A stretch of DNA of 64,000 nt, taken from positions 16,926,001-16,990,000 of the forward strand of contig JBHGNT010000013.1 in assembly GCA_043228905.1 (NCBI GenBank), given 5' to 3'. The notes below the pieces were generated by a model that searched no databases, was not told where the DNA came from, and was given only the letters and a program-made list of their open reading frames with translations. Origin of the DNA: Azolla caroliniana (lineage: Eukaryota; Polypodiophyta). This document shows positions 35,832-46,093 of this stretch, piece after piece (the stretch's first letter is position 1; each line of letters starts with the position of its first letter). A program made the translations under genes and the position numbers.

Positions 35832-36253
35832 TGTCATGATATGGCAAGACTCGAACCCATGACCTTAGGTTATATGGGTCGAGCTCTTGACCATTAGACC
35901 ATCTATTGTAATATGTAGGATATTATTTTCATTTACATTTTATTAGTGTATATTCCAGATTTCTCTGGAACATTCTAGAAGCTTCAGGATTACTCCTGAA
36001 AACACTATAAAAGAGGGCACTAGGCATTATGTTGAACCAAATTGGTTCAACGCCAGTCTTAAGCCTTTTAGCCACCGTTGTATATTCTCTTCATATAATA
36101 AATATCTTTCTTATCATCACTCTCTCTCTCTCTCTCTCTCTTTCTCTCTGTCTCGCTCACTTCTTCCTTCTCTCGAAGAAGTTCCACACCTCTCATAGTA
36201 CTAATCCTTCGTTTAGTACTAATTCCTTCTCTGTCTCAGTACTGTTCATGACA
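35832..36253 (+). repeat. 5' LTR of copy 2
   Basis: TGTCATGATATG...GTTCATGACA. TATAAAA at 36006-36012, predicted start and self-primer AAATTGGTTCAA at 36039-36050, CT microsatellite near 36120-36141, TAGTACT-type motifs 36197-36245. Confidence 0.95.
36006..36050 (+). promoter_or_regulatory. LTR TATA box and 5' self-primer (copy 2)
   Basis: TATAAAA (36006-36012) to AAATTGGTTCAA (36039-36050) is 33 bp, exactly as in copy 1. The 12 bases are the reverse complement of 36256-36267. Confidence 0.7.
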
Positions 36254-36267
36254 GTTTGAACCAATTT
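36254..36267 (+). promoter_or_regulatory. Self-priming primer binding site (copy 2)
   Basis: GT then TTGAACCAATTT, identical to copy 1 although nearby leader sequence has diverged, which argues for functional constraint. Confidence 0.75.
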
Positions 36268-36326
36268 CCCTACCTTCTGTCTCTCTCATTTCCTACTAAT
36301 CTTTTATTCCTCTTTTCTTTCATCCC

Positions 36327-37478
36327 ATGGCCACTGTTAGCGCTAAAGAATATCAATCTGTTTTCTCGGAATTCCAATGCTTGAAGGAGAAGTTCCATGC
36401 TTTGGAACAAGAAAACCAACGGTTGCTGGGGGATCTTCAGCAAATCTCCTTAGAAAAGCAGCAAACGCAACAACAACATGGGGAACTTGCGTTACGCGTG
36501 CAACAACTCGAAGCCACCATCGTAGCGATGCAACAACATGGGCCCGGAACACAAGGGATTCATAAAGAACCTAAGATTGGCCTTCCCACGAAGTTCGATG
36601 GAACGCGATCGCAGTTTAGAGGGTTCCTTAACCAGGTACGATTAGTTATTCAAATGCATCCTTCCCGATATCCCACCGATGCATCACGAGTGGGTTTAGT
36701 AGGCACTTTGTTAAGTGGCTCAGCGTTGTCATGGTTCGCTCCACTATTAGAAAAGGAATCTCCGTTACTCAACAATTTTGAAGAGTTTCTAGGTGAGTTT
36801 AAAGCATGTTTCGGAGATACTGACAGCATCAAGACCGCAATCAACAAAATCCGGCGATTACGCCAAGGTGACCGTCCAGCCTCCGCATACGCTGCAGATT
36901 TTCGCCTACTCGCCGCCGATATCCCTTGGGATGATCAAGCGTTGATGGAGCAATTCCGTTATGGTTTACGCAACGACGTCAAGGATTTACTCTTGACCTT
37001 CCCCGAAGAGCCAAAGTCCTTAACAGAAGCAATCAGTCGCGCGGTGAGATGTGACAACCGCCTCTTTGAGCGACGTTCGGAACGACAGCTACAGATGCCG
37101 AGGGCAAGATCAGAGCCCACCTACGCCTCAGTGGTAGCAAGACCTTTTCCGAGGGAGTCATATAATGCGTCTCCAGCGAATACTCCGACTCCGATGGAGA
37201 TTGACACTACACGTCGTCGAGGGCCATTATCCGAAGAAGAAAAGCAGCGACGCCGTACAAATCGACTATGTCTTTACTGCGGTGGACCAGGACATATCGC
37301 AATAAATTGCCCCCATAGGCCAAGAAGACAGGTAAACCAAATAGTCGCTAGTTCTAATTGTACTAAATCCGAACCTATTTCAGTAGGGATATCTGATAGT
37401 CCTAATAGTACTAATATCCCAGATCTAGCAAACAAATTTGATGTCCTTAGTCAGTTAGAAGAAGAGTTAAACGACTAA
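36327..37478 (+). CDS. gag: Gag polyprotein of copy 2 (383 aa)
   Basis: Intact frame from ATG 36327, 74 bp past the LTR, to TAA 37476-37478. Residues about 10-70 are Q/E-rich and coiled-coil-like. Residues about 85-250 match sushi/PEG10-type capsid (FDGTRSQFRGFLNQVRL, YPTDASRVGLVGTLLSG, AINKIRRLRQGDRPASAYAADF, VKDLLLTF). A CCHC knuckle (CLYCGGPGHIAINC) lies near residue 312-325. It would build the virus-like particle and bind the RNA. The final codons overlap the slippery heptamer that leads into pol. Confidence 0.93.
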   Translation: MATVSAKEYQSVFSEFQCLKEKFHALEQENQRLLGDLQQISLEKQQTQQQHGELALRVQQLEATIVAMQQHGPGTQGIHKEPKIGLPTKFDGTRSQFRGFLNQVRLVIQMHPSRYPTDASRVGLVGTLLSGSALSWFAPLLEKESPLLNNFEEFLGEFKACFGDTDSIKTAINKIRRLRQGDRPASAYAADFRLLAADIPWDDQALMEQFRYGLRNDVKDLLLTFPEEPKSLTEAISRAVRCDNRLFERRSERQLQMPRARSEPTYASVVARPFPRESYNASPANTPTPMEIDTTRRRGPLSEEEKQRRRTNRLCLYCGGPGHIAINCPHRPRRQVNQIVASSNCTKSEPISVGISDSPNSTNIPDLANKFDVLSQLEEELND

Positions 37479-37509
37479 GTCCAGCCAAAATAGGAGCCGT
37501 TTGGTTGGA
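37466..37509 (+). promoter_or_regulatory. -1 programmed frameshift signal, gag/pol junction (copy 2)
   Basis: GTTAAAC (37466-37472), 7-nt spacer with the gag stop TAA, then stem TCCAGCCAAA (37480-37489), 10-nt loop and TTTGGTTGGA (37500-37509). Identical heptamer and stem to copy 1 although the spacer bases differ. Confidence 0.8.
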
Positions 37510-40500
37510 CAACCCTAGATCTGTGCAGCCCATTAGTGGTTCCATTCCCTCTAAGCAAGTTAGTGATGTGTTCGTAGCCCAAGTAATAGTTAGTACTAAA
37601 AGTACCCCTCCAGTACATGTCCTAGCACTCCTAGATTCCGGAGCTAACTCTTGCTTTATGGATAAGAAATTTGCTCAAGCTCATAAGATATCCCTAAGAA
37701 AACTCCAGTGTCCAGCCTCTGTAGTAGTCATTGATGGACGTCCCATTGCTTCCGGAAATATCCTGGAAGAGTCAGAGCCCATTAATATTGTCCTAGATAA
37801 CTTAGTATGTGTAGTATCATTTAATATTATTAGTATCCCAGAACATCCTATAGTTTTAGGACTACCGTGGTTCGAGTTACATAACCCTGACATAGATTGG
37901 AGAACAAGAGAAATCCGGTGTCGACAAACCCAAGGGTCAACTCAGAAGATGGCAACCATTTCGCTACGTCAGTTGCGTAAAGAAGGGCACAAGGAGGAAA
38001 TGTTCCTCTTTGCAATATCAGTAAACCCCTCCAACACCACTAAAGAAGAATCCACCGTTCAACTTCCCGAGAAGTATCGCCATTACACCGATGTGTTCGA
38101 TAAAGTACAAGCCAACACACTTCCTCATCATCGACCGTACGATTGCCCCATCGATTTACAACCGGGAAAAGAGCCGCCATGGGGACCGATCTACAATTTG
38201 TCACCAACCGAGCTGGAAGTCCTTCGGGCCTATATAGAGGAGAATTTGGAAAATGGTTTCATTCGGCATTCGAAATCTCCAGCCGGTGCGCCCATTTTCT
38301 TCGTCAAGAAAAAAGATGGATCGCTTCGTCTCGTTGTATGGCTTGAATAAGGTTACAATCAGGAATAGGTATGCTCTTCCCCTTATCTCAAGTCTTTTAG
38401 AACGGATCAATGGTGCCAGGTTCTTCACGAAGATCGACTTACGGGGAGCATATAACCTCGTACGGATCCGACCAGGAGACGAATGGAAGACCGCGTTTCG
38501 CACCAGATATGGGCACTTCGAGTATACTGTCATGCCGTTCGGCCTCACTAATGCGCCGGCAGTCTTCCAGCACATGGCTAATGATATATTCCGAGATCTA
38601 TTGGATGATTGTTTGATCATCTATTTGGATGATCTACTGGTTTATTCAAAGACCCAAGAAGAACATGATTCTCATGTACTATTAGTACTAAAACGACTTC
38701 GAGAACATGGTCTGTATGCAAAGCTAGAAAAATGTAGTTTCGGGTGCAACCAAGTGGAATTTCTCGGCTACATCATTTCGTCAGAAGGCATCTCCATGGA
38801 CCCAGCTAAGGTCAAAACGGTGGTAGAATGGCATACTCCGCGTTCGGTACGGGATGTGCAATGCTTCTTAGGCTTTGCCAATTTTTACCGGAAGTTCATA
38901 CAGGATTACTCAAAGATCGTTCTACCTCTCACACAACTTACCAGGAAGGGACAACCGTTCATCTGGTCTGAAGAAACGGACATGGCTTTCGAGAGTCTTA
39001 AAAAAGCATTTACATCGGCTCCAATTCTAGCTCATGTCGATCCGGAGAAACCATTCATTATCGAAGCTGACGCATCGGATTTTGCATTGGGGAGCATTCT
39101 GTCACAACAGGGGAATGATGAAAAGCTACATCCTGTGGCTTTTCACTCACGCAAGTTTGATGCCGCTGAAATCAACTACGAAATCCATGATAAGGAGCTA
39201 TTGGCAATAGTGGATTCTTTTATGCAATGGAGGCATTTTCTGGAGGGATCCTCTCATCCAGTCACCGTATTTAGTGACCACAAGAATCTTGCCTACTTTC
39301 AGGATGCTCGTGTGTTGAATCGACGTCAAGCTCGGTGGGCCCACTTCCTCACGCGTTTCGACTTCAAAATTACATATCGTCCGGGGAGGCACCAAGGGAA
39401 GGCAGATGCATTATCACGGCGTTCGTATCTAGCACCCCGTCCCGGCGAGCCAGCTTTCGATAACCAAAAACAAGTCATCTTGGGACCGGCACGATTACAA
39501 GCAACACAAATCTTTGACATGCCTATGGATTCCCGCGTTATCGATACCATACGTGAAGACTTGAAGACAGATGCGTTCGCCCAAGCTATACTAGCACAAA
39601 TTGATCCCTCTCGAGCGTCGTGTTCACAGTCGCAACCACCAGGTACGAACTATCGGCAATTCAAATACCATGATGGATTACTCTTCTTTAAAGAACTTTT
39701 GTATGTTCCTAATGGTTCTTGCCGCCTTCGAGTAGTACAAAACTGTCATGACACATATACAGCTGGGCATTTTGGTAGTACTAAAACATTACATTTAGTA
39801 CAACGATCATTCTGGTGGCCCTGTATGCGACAATTTGTCGAGGATTTTGTTCGGACTTGTGATACATGTTGCAGAGCGAAAATGCCAAGGCATCATCCAT
39901 ATGGTTTATTAGAACCATTATCAATTCCAAGCAAGCCGTGGCAATCCATTGCTCTAGACTTCATCACAGATCTTCCAGTCTCTAAGGGGTTCAATGCGAT
40001 TCTAACGGTGGTCGATCGATATACGAAGATGGCTCATTTCTTGCCATGTACTAAGGAGATCTCCAGTGAAGACACTGCCGAAATTGTCATGCGTGAAGTA
40101 TGTCGGCATCATGGACTCCCCGATAGTATCATCAGCGACCGTGGACCCCAGTTCGTGTCAAAATTCTGGAAGCACCTTTTTAACATGCTCAAGGTCACTT
40201 GTAACCTCTCTTCCGGCTACCACCCACAAACTGACGGCCAAGCTGAACGAACAAATCAAACGTTGGAGCAGTATCTGCGGTGCTTTCTCAGCTATCATCA
40301 GGACGACTGGGCAGATATTCTCCACTTCGCCGAATTTGCCTATAACAACTCTATCCACGCATCCACTAAAGTTACGCCATTTTATGCTTATACGGGATGT
40401 CACCCCCGGTGGAGTGTACTTGAAACCCCAGAGGTGTCCACAAATCCGTGCGCGGAGGATCGTTTGGAGCGGTTACGCAAGATACAAGCGGATTTATCTA

Positions 40501-40979
40501 CTCATCTCCAGCAAGCTCAACAAACACACAAGGTCTACGCGGATCGTCATCGACTTCCATCTAGTTTTAATATTGGAGATCGGGTGTGGTTGCTACGACG
40601 ACACATCAAGACTACTCGCCCATGTGAGAAGTTGGATTATCGGCGATTAGGTCCTTTCCGTATTATTGGAAAGATTAATGATGTTGCTTTTCGTCTCGAT
40701 CTACCTCCTCAACTTCAGATACATCCAGTGTTTCATAGTTCTCTCTTCGAACCCTACCACGAGAGCACCATCCCAGAACGTCTTATCCAACCTCCACCCC
40801 CGATCGAGCTTGAAGATGGGCCGGAGTACGAGGTTGCCGCCATTCTTGATTCCAAGATTGTTCGCAACAAGCTCTACTATCTAGTCGATTGGCTAGGCTA
40901 TAGTCCCAGCGAACGTACTTGGGAACCGATCGAGAATGTAACCAATGCTCGTGCTCTTCTTGAAGACTTCCATCGTTAA
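37472..40979 (+). pseudogene. pol: pol of copy 2: protease to chromodomain, one frameshift deletion
   Basis: Entered by -1 shift. Protease has LLDSGANS (aspartate codon 37634-37636). Reading is open to 38350, but 8 bp are missing near 38338-38340 relative to copy 1, removing the VDYRG region of RT and moving the frame; pol resumes in the new frame to 40979. RT YLDD at 38622-38633; RNase H EADASDFALGS; integrase H2C2 finger (about 39740-39880), D, D (DRGPQF, about 40137) and E (AERTNQTLEQ); GPY/F module RRLGPFRI; chromodomain EYEVAAIL ... YLVDWLGY ... RTWEP. TAA at 40977-40979 cuts about 20 residues from the tail compared with copy 1, where the codon is AAG. Confidence 0.93.
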
Positions 40980-41033
40980 TATCCACACAAACCGGGTCCT
41001 CAATCCAAGACGACTCGTGACACTCGTCGTTTT

Positions 41034-41046
41034 AAAGGGGGGATAG
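41034..41046 (+). promoter_or_regulatory. Polypurine tract of copy 2
   Basis: AAAGGGGGGATAG abuts the 3' LTR. Confidence 0.8.
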
Positions 41047-41331
41047 TGTCATGATATGGCAAGACTTGAACCCATGACCTTAGGTTATATGGGTTGAGCT
41101 CTTGACCATTAGACCATCTATTGTGATACATAGGATATTATTTTCATTTACATTTTATTAGTATATATTCCAGATTTTTCTGGAACATTCTAGAAGCTTC
41201 AGGATTACTCCTGAAAACACTATAAAAGAGGGCACTAGGCATTATGTTGAACCAAATTGGTTCAACGCCAGTCTTAAGCCTTTTAGCCACCGTTGTATAT
41301 TCTCTTCATATAATAAATATATTTCTTATCA

Positions 41332-41374
<43 letters not shown>

Positions 41375-41478
41375 GTCTCGCTCACTTCTTCCTTCTCTCG
41401 AAGAAGTTCCACACCTCTCATAGTACTAATCCTTCGTTTAGTACTAATTCCTTCTCTGTCTCAGTATTGTTCATGACA
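41047..41478 (+). repeat. 3' LTR of copy 2
   Basis: 432 bp, about nine substitutions and a longer CT tract relative to the 5' LTR; followed by TGTGA at 41479-41483. Confidence 0.95.
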
Positions 41479-41483
41479 TGTGA

Positions 41484-42912
41484 TAACTTACAGTGGGTTG
41501 GATTCCCCATATTTGAACCAAACGATCATTCACAAAGTTATGTGAGCTTCATGAATCAAATAAGAACAAATATGGTCATGCCCGTAACACTCGAGTTCCT
41601 TCCTCTTTTGTTGCAAGTATCATTTCTCAAAGTACACGTAAGATATATGTTGCAATTTGTTATGATATAACGTGAGGATACTTATTCATCACATATGCTA
41701 TCCTCGTTTATCTAAATATTGTAGGCCTTCCCCCGACATGAGACTCGTTTTGTATATCTCCTCCTTGGGAGAAGGAGAACCAAGTGCTTTTTTTTAGAGG
41801 AATCTCATTGACCAAGGTAACAAGTGACATTATTTGCGCTATTACTAGACGCTTCGCCTCTAGATCATGAAGAGGGCTCCTATTTATAGTACATGTTACC
41901 AAGGATGAGTCTGGTCTCCATTTTTTTATTTTTGTTTCCAAAACAAAATATCCTTCCATTAGTTTTAAAAAACCTATCAAGTACAAACTACAAAAGAGAT
42001 GAAAAAGAAGAGGAAAAAGGACTATCCCAATGACTAGCCATGGATCCTGCCGCTTACTTTCATCATACCAGAAAATGACATCATAATAATTAGACACCTT
42101 ACACATGCCAGATACATATCCTTAATAATGTGAGCACAATATCAAGATTATGAGCACATGTTTACCACAAAAAAAAATGGGGAATCCTCTTTGAGATAGT
42201 ATGTGTTCTGTTTGGAACTATGTTCTTGACCATATGAACGAGTCACAAGATGACAAAACTAAGTTTTACCACTACATTGTAAAGAATAGGGTGAGCACTA
42301 TGTTGACATCCCTCTATATAGGATAAATAATACATGATGATTCAACAAGCAAGTTTTGATGAAACTTACGATAATTTTCGGATACTTTCATTTCATATGA
42401 TTTAAATAATTGCATCTCATGCCTTTCTCTTTTCATAGTAGTATCAATTTCTATACTCTTCCCTCATATGTAGGAATTTATATGCACATTGCACACAATT
42501 CCCGCATTCTAACAAGATAAAATCACCTTGTGGTTTTAGGATAGTTCATCTACAAATTTCATTGTTGTCCTTAGGTTAAGCGGTTTGCCACACCATCTTC
42601 TACCATTCTTTCATTTTTTTAACAATCTTTGGAGAAAAAAACAAAACATCTATTTAATTCAAGTATATGCTAATGTTACGGCACATGCCACTATGCTTTA
42701 AAGTTCAGTATGGTATTAAATTGTAGTGGGTTGATATGATATTAAAATCTTAGTGGGGTGATACGTTGGAAGAATGCTACCCTTTCCACCTTAACCATTG
42801 AGTTCTCTATAAAAGCAAATAATTGTCAAGTATCCGTCCTCGTAATATCCTTTGCTCAATTATTTGTTCGTCATTTCATTTGTTCATTTAGCAGTGAACT
42901 CATTGTGTGGCT
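41484..42912. other. Intergenic, nothing recognised
   Basis: AT-rich DNA with scattered short frames and no recognisable motif. Confidence 0.4.
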
Positions 42913-42970
42913 ATGGCAACCATTGATGAGCAACCTCCTCAAATAGTGGTTGTGAAGACTAACAATGAGG

Positions 42971-43011
<41 letters not shown>

Positions 43012-43317
43012 CCACTAAAGCACACCATGATGATTTCATTGGATAAAATATTTGGAGGAATTTCCTTGGAGCTCCCATGCTCTTATGGATATTGATGTTT
43101 AAAAGATAGTGTTTTTCTTTAAACTATATCTTTCAAATTCTTTATGTAAATCTAGATAACGATCAAGTAACTACTCATACCATTCAATTAATTTCTTGTT
43201 CCACCATTTCATACATTGGTTTATTCATTTATTGGAGAGCATTCTTCTCAGATAGTGGATACAAGTGGCATTTGTGAGCAACCTCCTCATGTCGTGGTTA
43301 CAGAGATCGCAAGCCAG
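42913..43317 (+). other. Candidate duplicated upstream exons of the copper chaperone gene
   Basis: 42913-42969 starts ATG and ends at a GTAATC donor in phase 0 (19 codons, with DEQPPQIVVV). 43252-43317 follows a TTCTTCTCAG acceptor and ends before GTGATT in phase 0 (22 codons, with CEQPPHVVV). The bases around the first ATG (TTGTGTGGCTATGGC) are identical to those around the proposed start at 44332, so exon 1 looks duplicated. Both could splice in frame to exon 2 at 45733. No transcript evidence. Confidence 0.4.
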
Positions 43318-43569
43318 GTGATTTTTTTTTTATTCACTCACTCAAACACTGATTCTCTCTCTTTTTTTGGTAAAAGTACTCAATTCTAATAATTTTATGT
43401 AAAATCCATCTGTAACTTCTACATACCTATGTAGGGAGAGGGACACCCTATAAAGCCATTAGAAAACTTGAATACACACGGGAGGAAATGATCTGACATG
43501 CTCTAACATCCATAAATTCCTTTTTTAAGAATGCCTTCCAATTTCTTCATATAGGTTTTCACCCTATGT

Positions 43570-43571
43570 CT

Positions 43572-43645
<74 letters not shown>
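43570..43645. repeat. (TC)n(AC)n compound microsatellite
   Basis: A run of TC repeats passes straight into about 20 AC repeats. Another (TC)n lies at about 42976-43008. Confidence 0.95.
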
Positions 43646-43646
<1 letters not shown>

Positions 43647-44331
43647 GTCTCTATTAGCCACCTTTACACACAAGAAACAAAAATTCTTGAATAGACACGA
43701 TAGGAGTTCCCATCCGCTTACAGATATTGTATGCGTCTTTATCTACCACAACTTATGTTGTACCGTCTGTTGCGCGATCGATTCTTCGGCTTATGTAATC
43801 CGAAACACTGCTACTACATGCGTCTCGAGCGCTAACCGCAACATCTACTGAGCAACAATCAAAACAAAACAAAAAAAAACCCCAGAAACAAAAAGGGTTA
43901 ATTGAGCGATCGTAAGCAACAATGCGATGTAGGAATCGCGAGGTTAGGGGGCGGCGAGTACAGATGGAGCTAACCGCAGCAGCGTGTGTGTGCTGTGTGA
44001 TTAGCGCATTGCGGATCGAATGATCGATCGATCATCATGTGGAGGAGGAGGAGGAGGAGGAGGGCCAATAGCGACTTGGGTCGGAGATGGGCGGGCCAAC
44101 GAAGCGGACAAACCATATGAATTGAATGAAGGAGGAGGTGCTAATGCTTGTGTGTAATTTGTGTTATCGATATCTAGAAGAATGAAAAAGAATGAAGAAT
44201 GAAGAATGAAAAAGAATGAAAAAGAATGAAGAAGGGGGTAGAATAAAGAGAAAGTAAAGAAAATCGTCTTTCGAACTTCCTTGCCTTTCCTCAGTCTGAG
44301 TCAGAGACTTGTGAAGTATTCTTGTGTGGCT

Positions 44332-46093
44332 ATGGCGACCACTAGCCAGGTAAGATCTTGCCCCGCCTGCACCTTCCCCCTTCCCCTTCCTCTGATGGTT
44401 TTCCTGAAAACGCCCCCCCCGTATATCTGATGATTTTCCTGAAAACACCCCCGTCTAATATCCTTTCCTGTTTGACTTAGATTAGATCTACATACGTTTG
44501 ATCCTGGCTCTGATCTGTTCTCTGTCTACGTTTGCAACCCCGTTTTTTCTTTCTCTCTTTTTGTTCTTTCTTGTTTTTTAGGGCATCCAATACCTGGATG
44601 GATGCGCGTGCTTTTGACCCCCTTTCTTCTACCTGCTGTTTTTGGATAAATTCACAATTGCTGACGTTTTTTTCTTCCTCTTTTTTTTTTGGCATCATCG
44701 ATCCTGCCTTTGCCATTCCTAATGCGCATGAGTAATGTTGTTTTTAGCCTCTTTCTCCTGTTAAATTGTGTCCTTTGATTTCCTTCTATATCTGATTCTC
44801 TGTTCTTGGATGCGCTTAGGTTTTTAACGTTCTGTAGTTCTTTCGTGTATTTCGGTTTTTCTGGAAAAACAGACACATACATCGATGTCTTTTCCGAGAA
44901 GGCCTTCTTTCTGTTCACGAAAATGATCAATATATTCGTGTATGTGGTGTGAAGAGAAATTCCTCTCTCGTCTGACAAACGCCTTTGGTTGGCTGGAGTC
45001 TCAATTTTCAAAAACTGTTAGTTGAGAGGTCTGAATTGATCTATAACCTCACAAGTCAGTGGGATGTCTCCACACAGGCTCCTGGAGGCCTGCCAAGGAA
45101 AGATGGCCCAGGTCTTCCTCTCAGGTTGGGGTCATTCTCGCATTTTTCTTGGTTTCATTGCTGATTATCTTGTATGTCGGTATATGCTCCCTCATTTTTC
45201 TGGATTTCCAGGGCCTCTTGAGCTTAGAATGTTTGTAAATACCATTACTTTATATTTGCACTTCCCTCAGAATTAGGCCAGACTGGAAATTCTGAAATAA
45301 GTTTTCTACAAGTGATATAAACCCCTGTTTTTGAGCGATGAAGAGAGAGAGAGGGAGAGAGGCTTTAAATGATGGATTTCCCAAACTTATCCTGTATTAC
45401 TTGATTGGTCGTACTGGAGAAAATCCAAAACTTTTAACCCGTGGATTTCTATTTCCCAGCCTTGGAGAGAAAAGAAAATCTGTGTCGAGATGTCTTTTTG
45501 CATATATTTATGTCTAGAATTATCCCTAAAGCCCACTGGACTTTTCTTCAGGCTTGCTCTTTTACTTGTGGATTTGTTAAAACTTAATCGTTAACCTGTG
45601 TGGAATGGAATATGTTCTAAGAAGTAGGATCCAGAGTTATAAAAGGGTATCAGTTCAGACAAGCATCCAGATGTTTTAAGTCGCGGCCATTATTGCTAAA
45701 CTTATCACTCTTGATCTATTGACTTCTATCAGACTGTAGAGCTGAAAGTGGCCATGAGCTGCAATGGTTGTGTTGGAGCTGTGAAGAGAGTCCTGGGGAA
45801 ATTGGAAGGTACTCATTTTTGTGCATTTACATAGGCAATTGCATAGTTTGTCTATATAAGTTGAGAGACTTTGGAAGGAATGATGAAGCTTTTTAACCGA
45901 GTGTCTTATGGTGTTTGTTTGCCTTCTACTAGGTGTGGAAACTTATGACATTGATTTGAATGCGCAAAAAGTTACCGTGAAAGGGACTCTAACTCCTGAA
46001 GAAGTTTTATCGTCTGTCTCTAAGACAGGTAAAGCCACTTCATATTGGCCAGCCGAGGACAAGGCCGAGAAAGAGGATAAGGTTGAGAAATGA
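44332..46093 (+). CDS. ATX1: ATX1-like cytosolic copper chaperone (heavy-metal-associated domain)
   Basis: Three exons with GT-AG borders: 44332-44349, 45733-45808, 45933-46093 (TGA), giving 84 residues. The single HMA domain has the copper-binding motif MSCNGC (two cysteines, residues about 14-19), followed by [35 protein letters not shown] and TGKATSYW, in full agreement with plant ATX1/CCH. The lysine-rich KTGKK site of the family reads KTGKA here. The short acidic/lysine tail is nearer ATX1 than CCH, which has a long tail. The protein hands Cu(I) to P-type ATPases such as RAN1/HMA7 in the secretory pathway. The very short first exon makes the start less certain; see the duplicated exons upstream. 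Frames of this gene's intron 1 are not genes. Confidence 0.9.

Larger units (their letters stand above)
35832..41478 (+). mobile_element. Tf1/sushi-like chromovirus (Ty3/gypsy), copy 2, nearly intact
   Basis: Complete element with LTRs of 422 and 432 bp (the difference is CT-repeat length) and perfect target duplication TGTGA (35827-35831 and 41479-41483). LTRs differ at about nine substitutions by eye (about 2%), so it inserted more recently than copy 1. Gag is open over 383 codons. Pol is open except for one 8-bp deletion in RT and an early stop about 20 codons before the position used in copy 1. Same orientation and same self-priming and frameshift layout as copy 1; the two belong to one family but are clearly separate lineages. 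Confidence 0.95.

Noticed and set aside
37505-38350. Pol starting independently at a TTG near 37505
   Set aside because: The frame is open back to the slippery site, and the heptamer plus hairpin explain expression as a Gag-Pol fusion.
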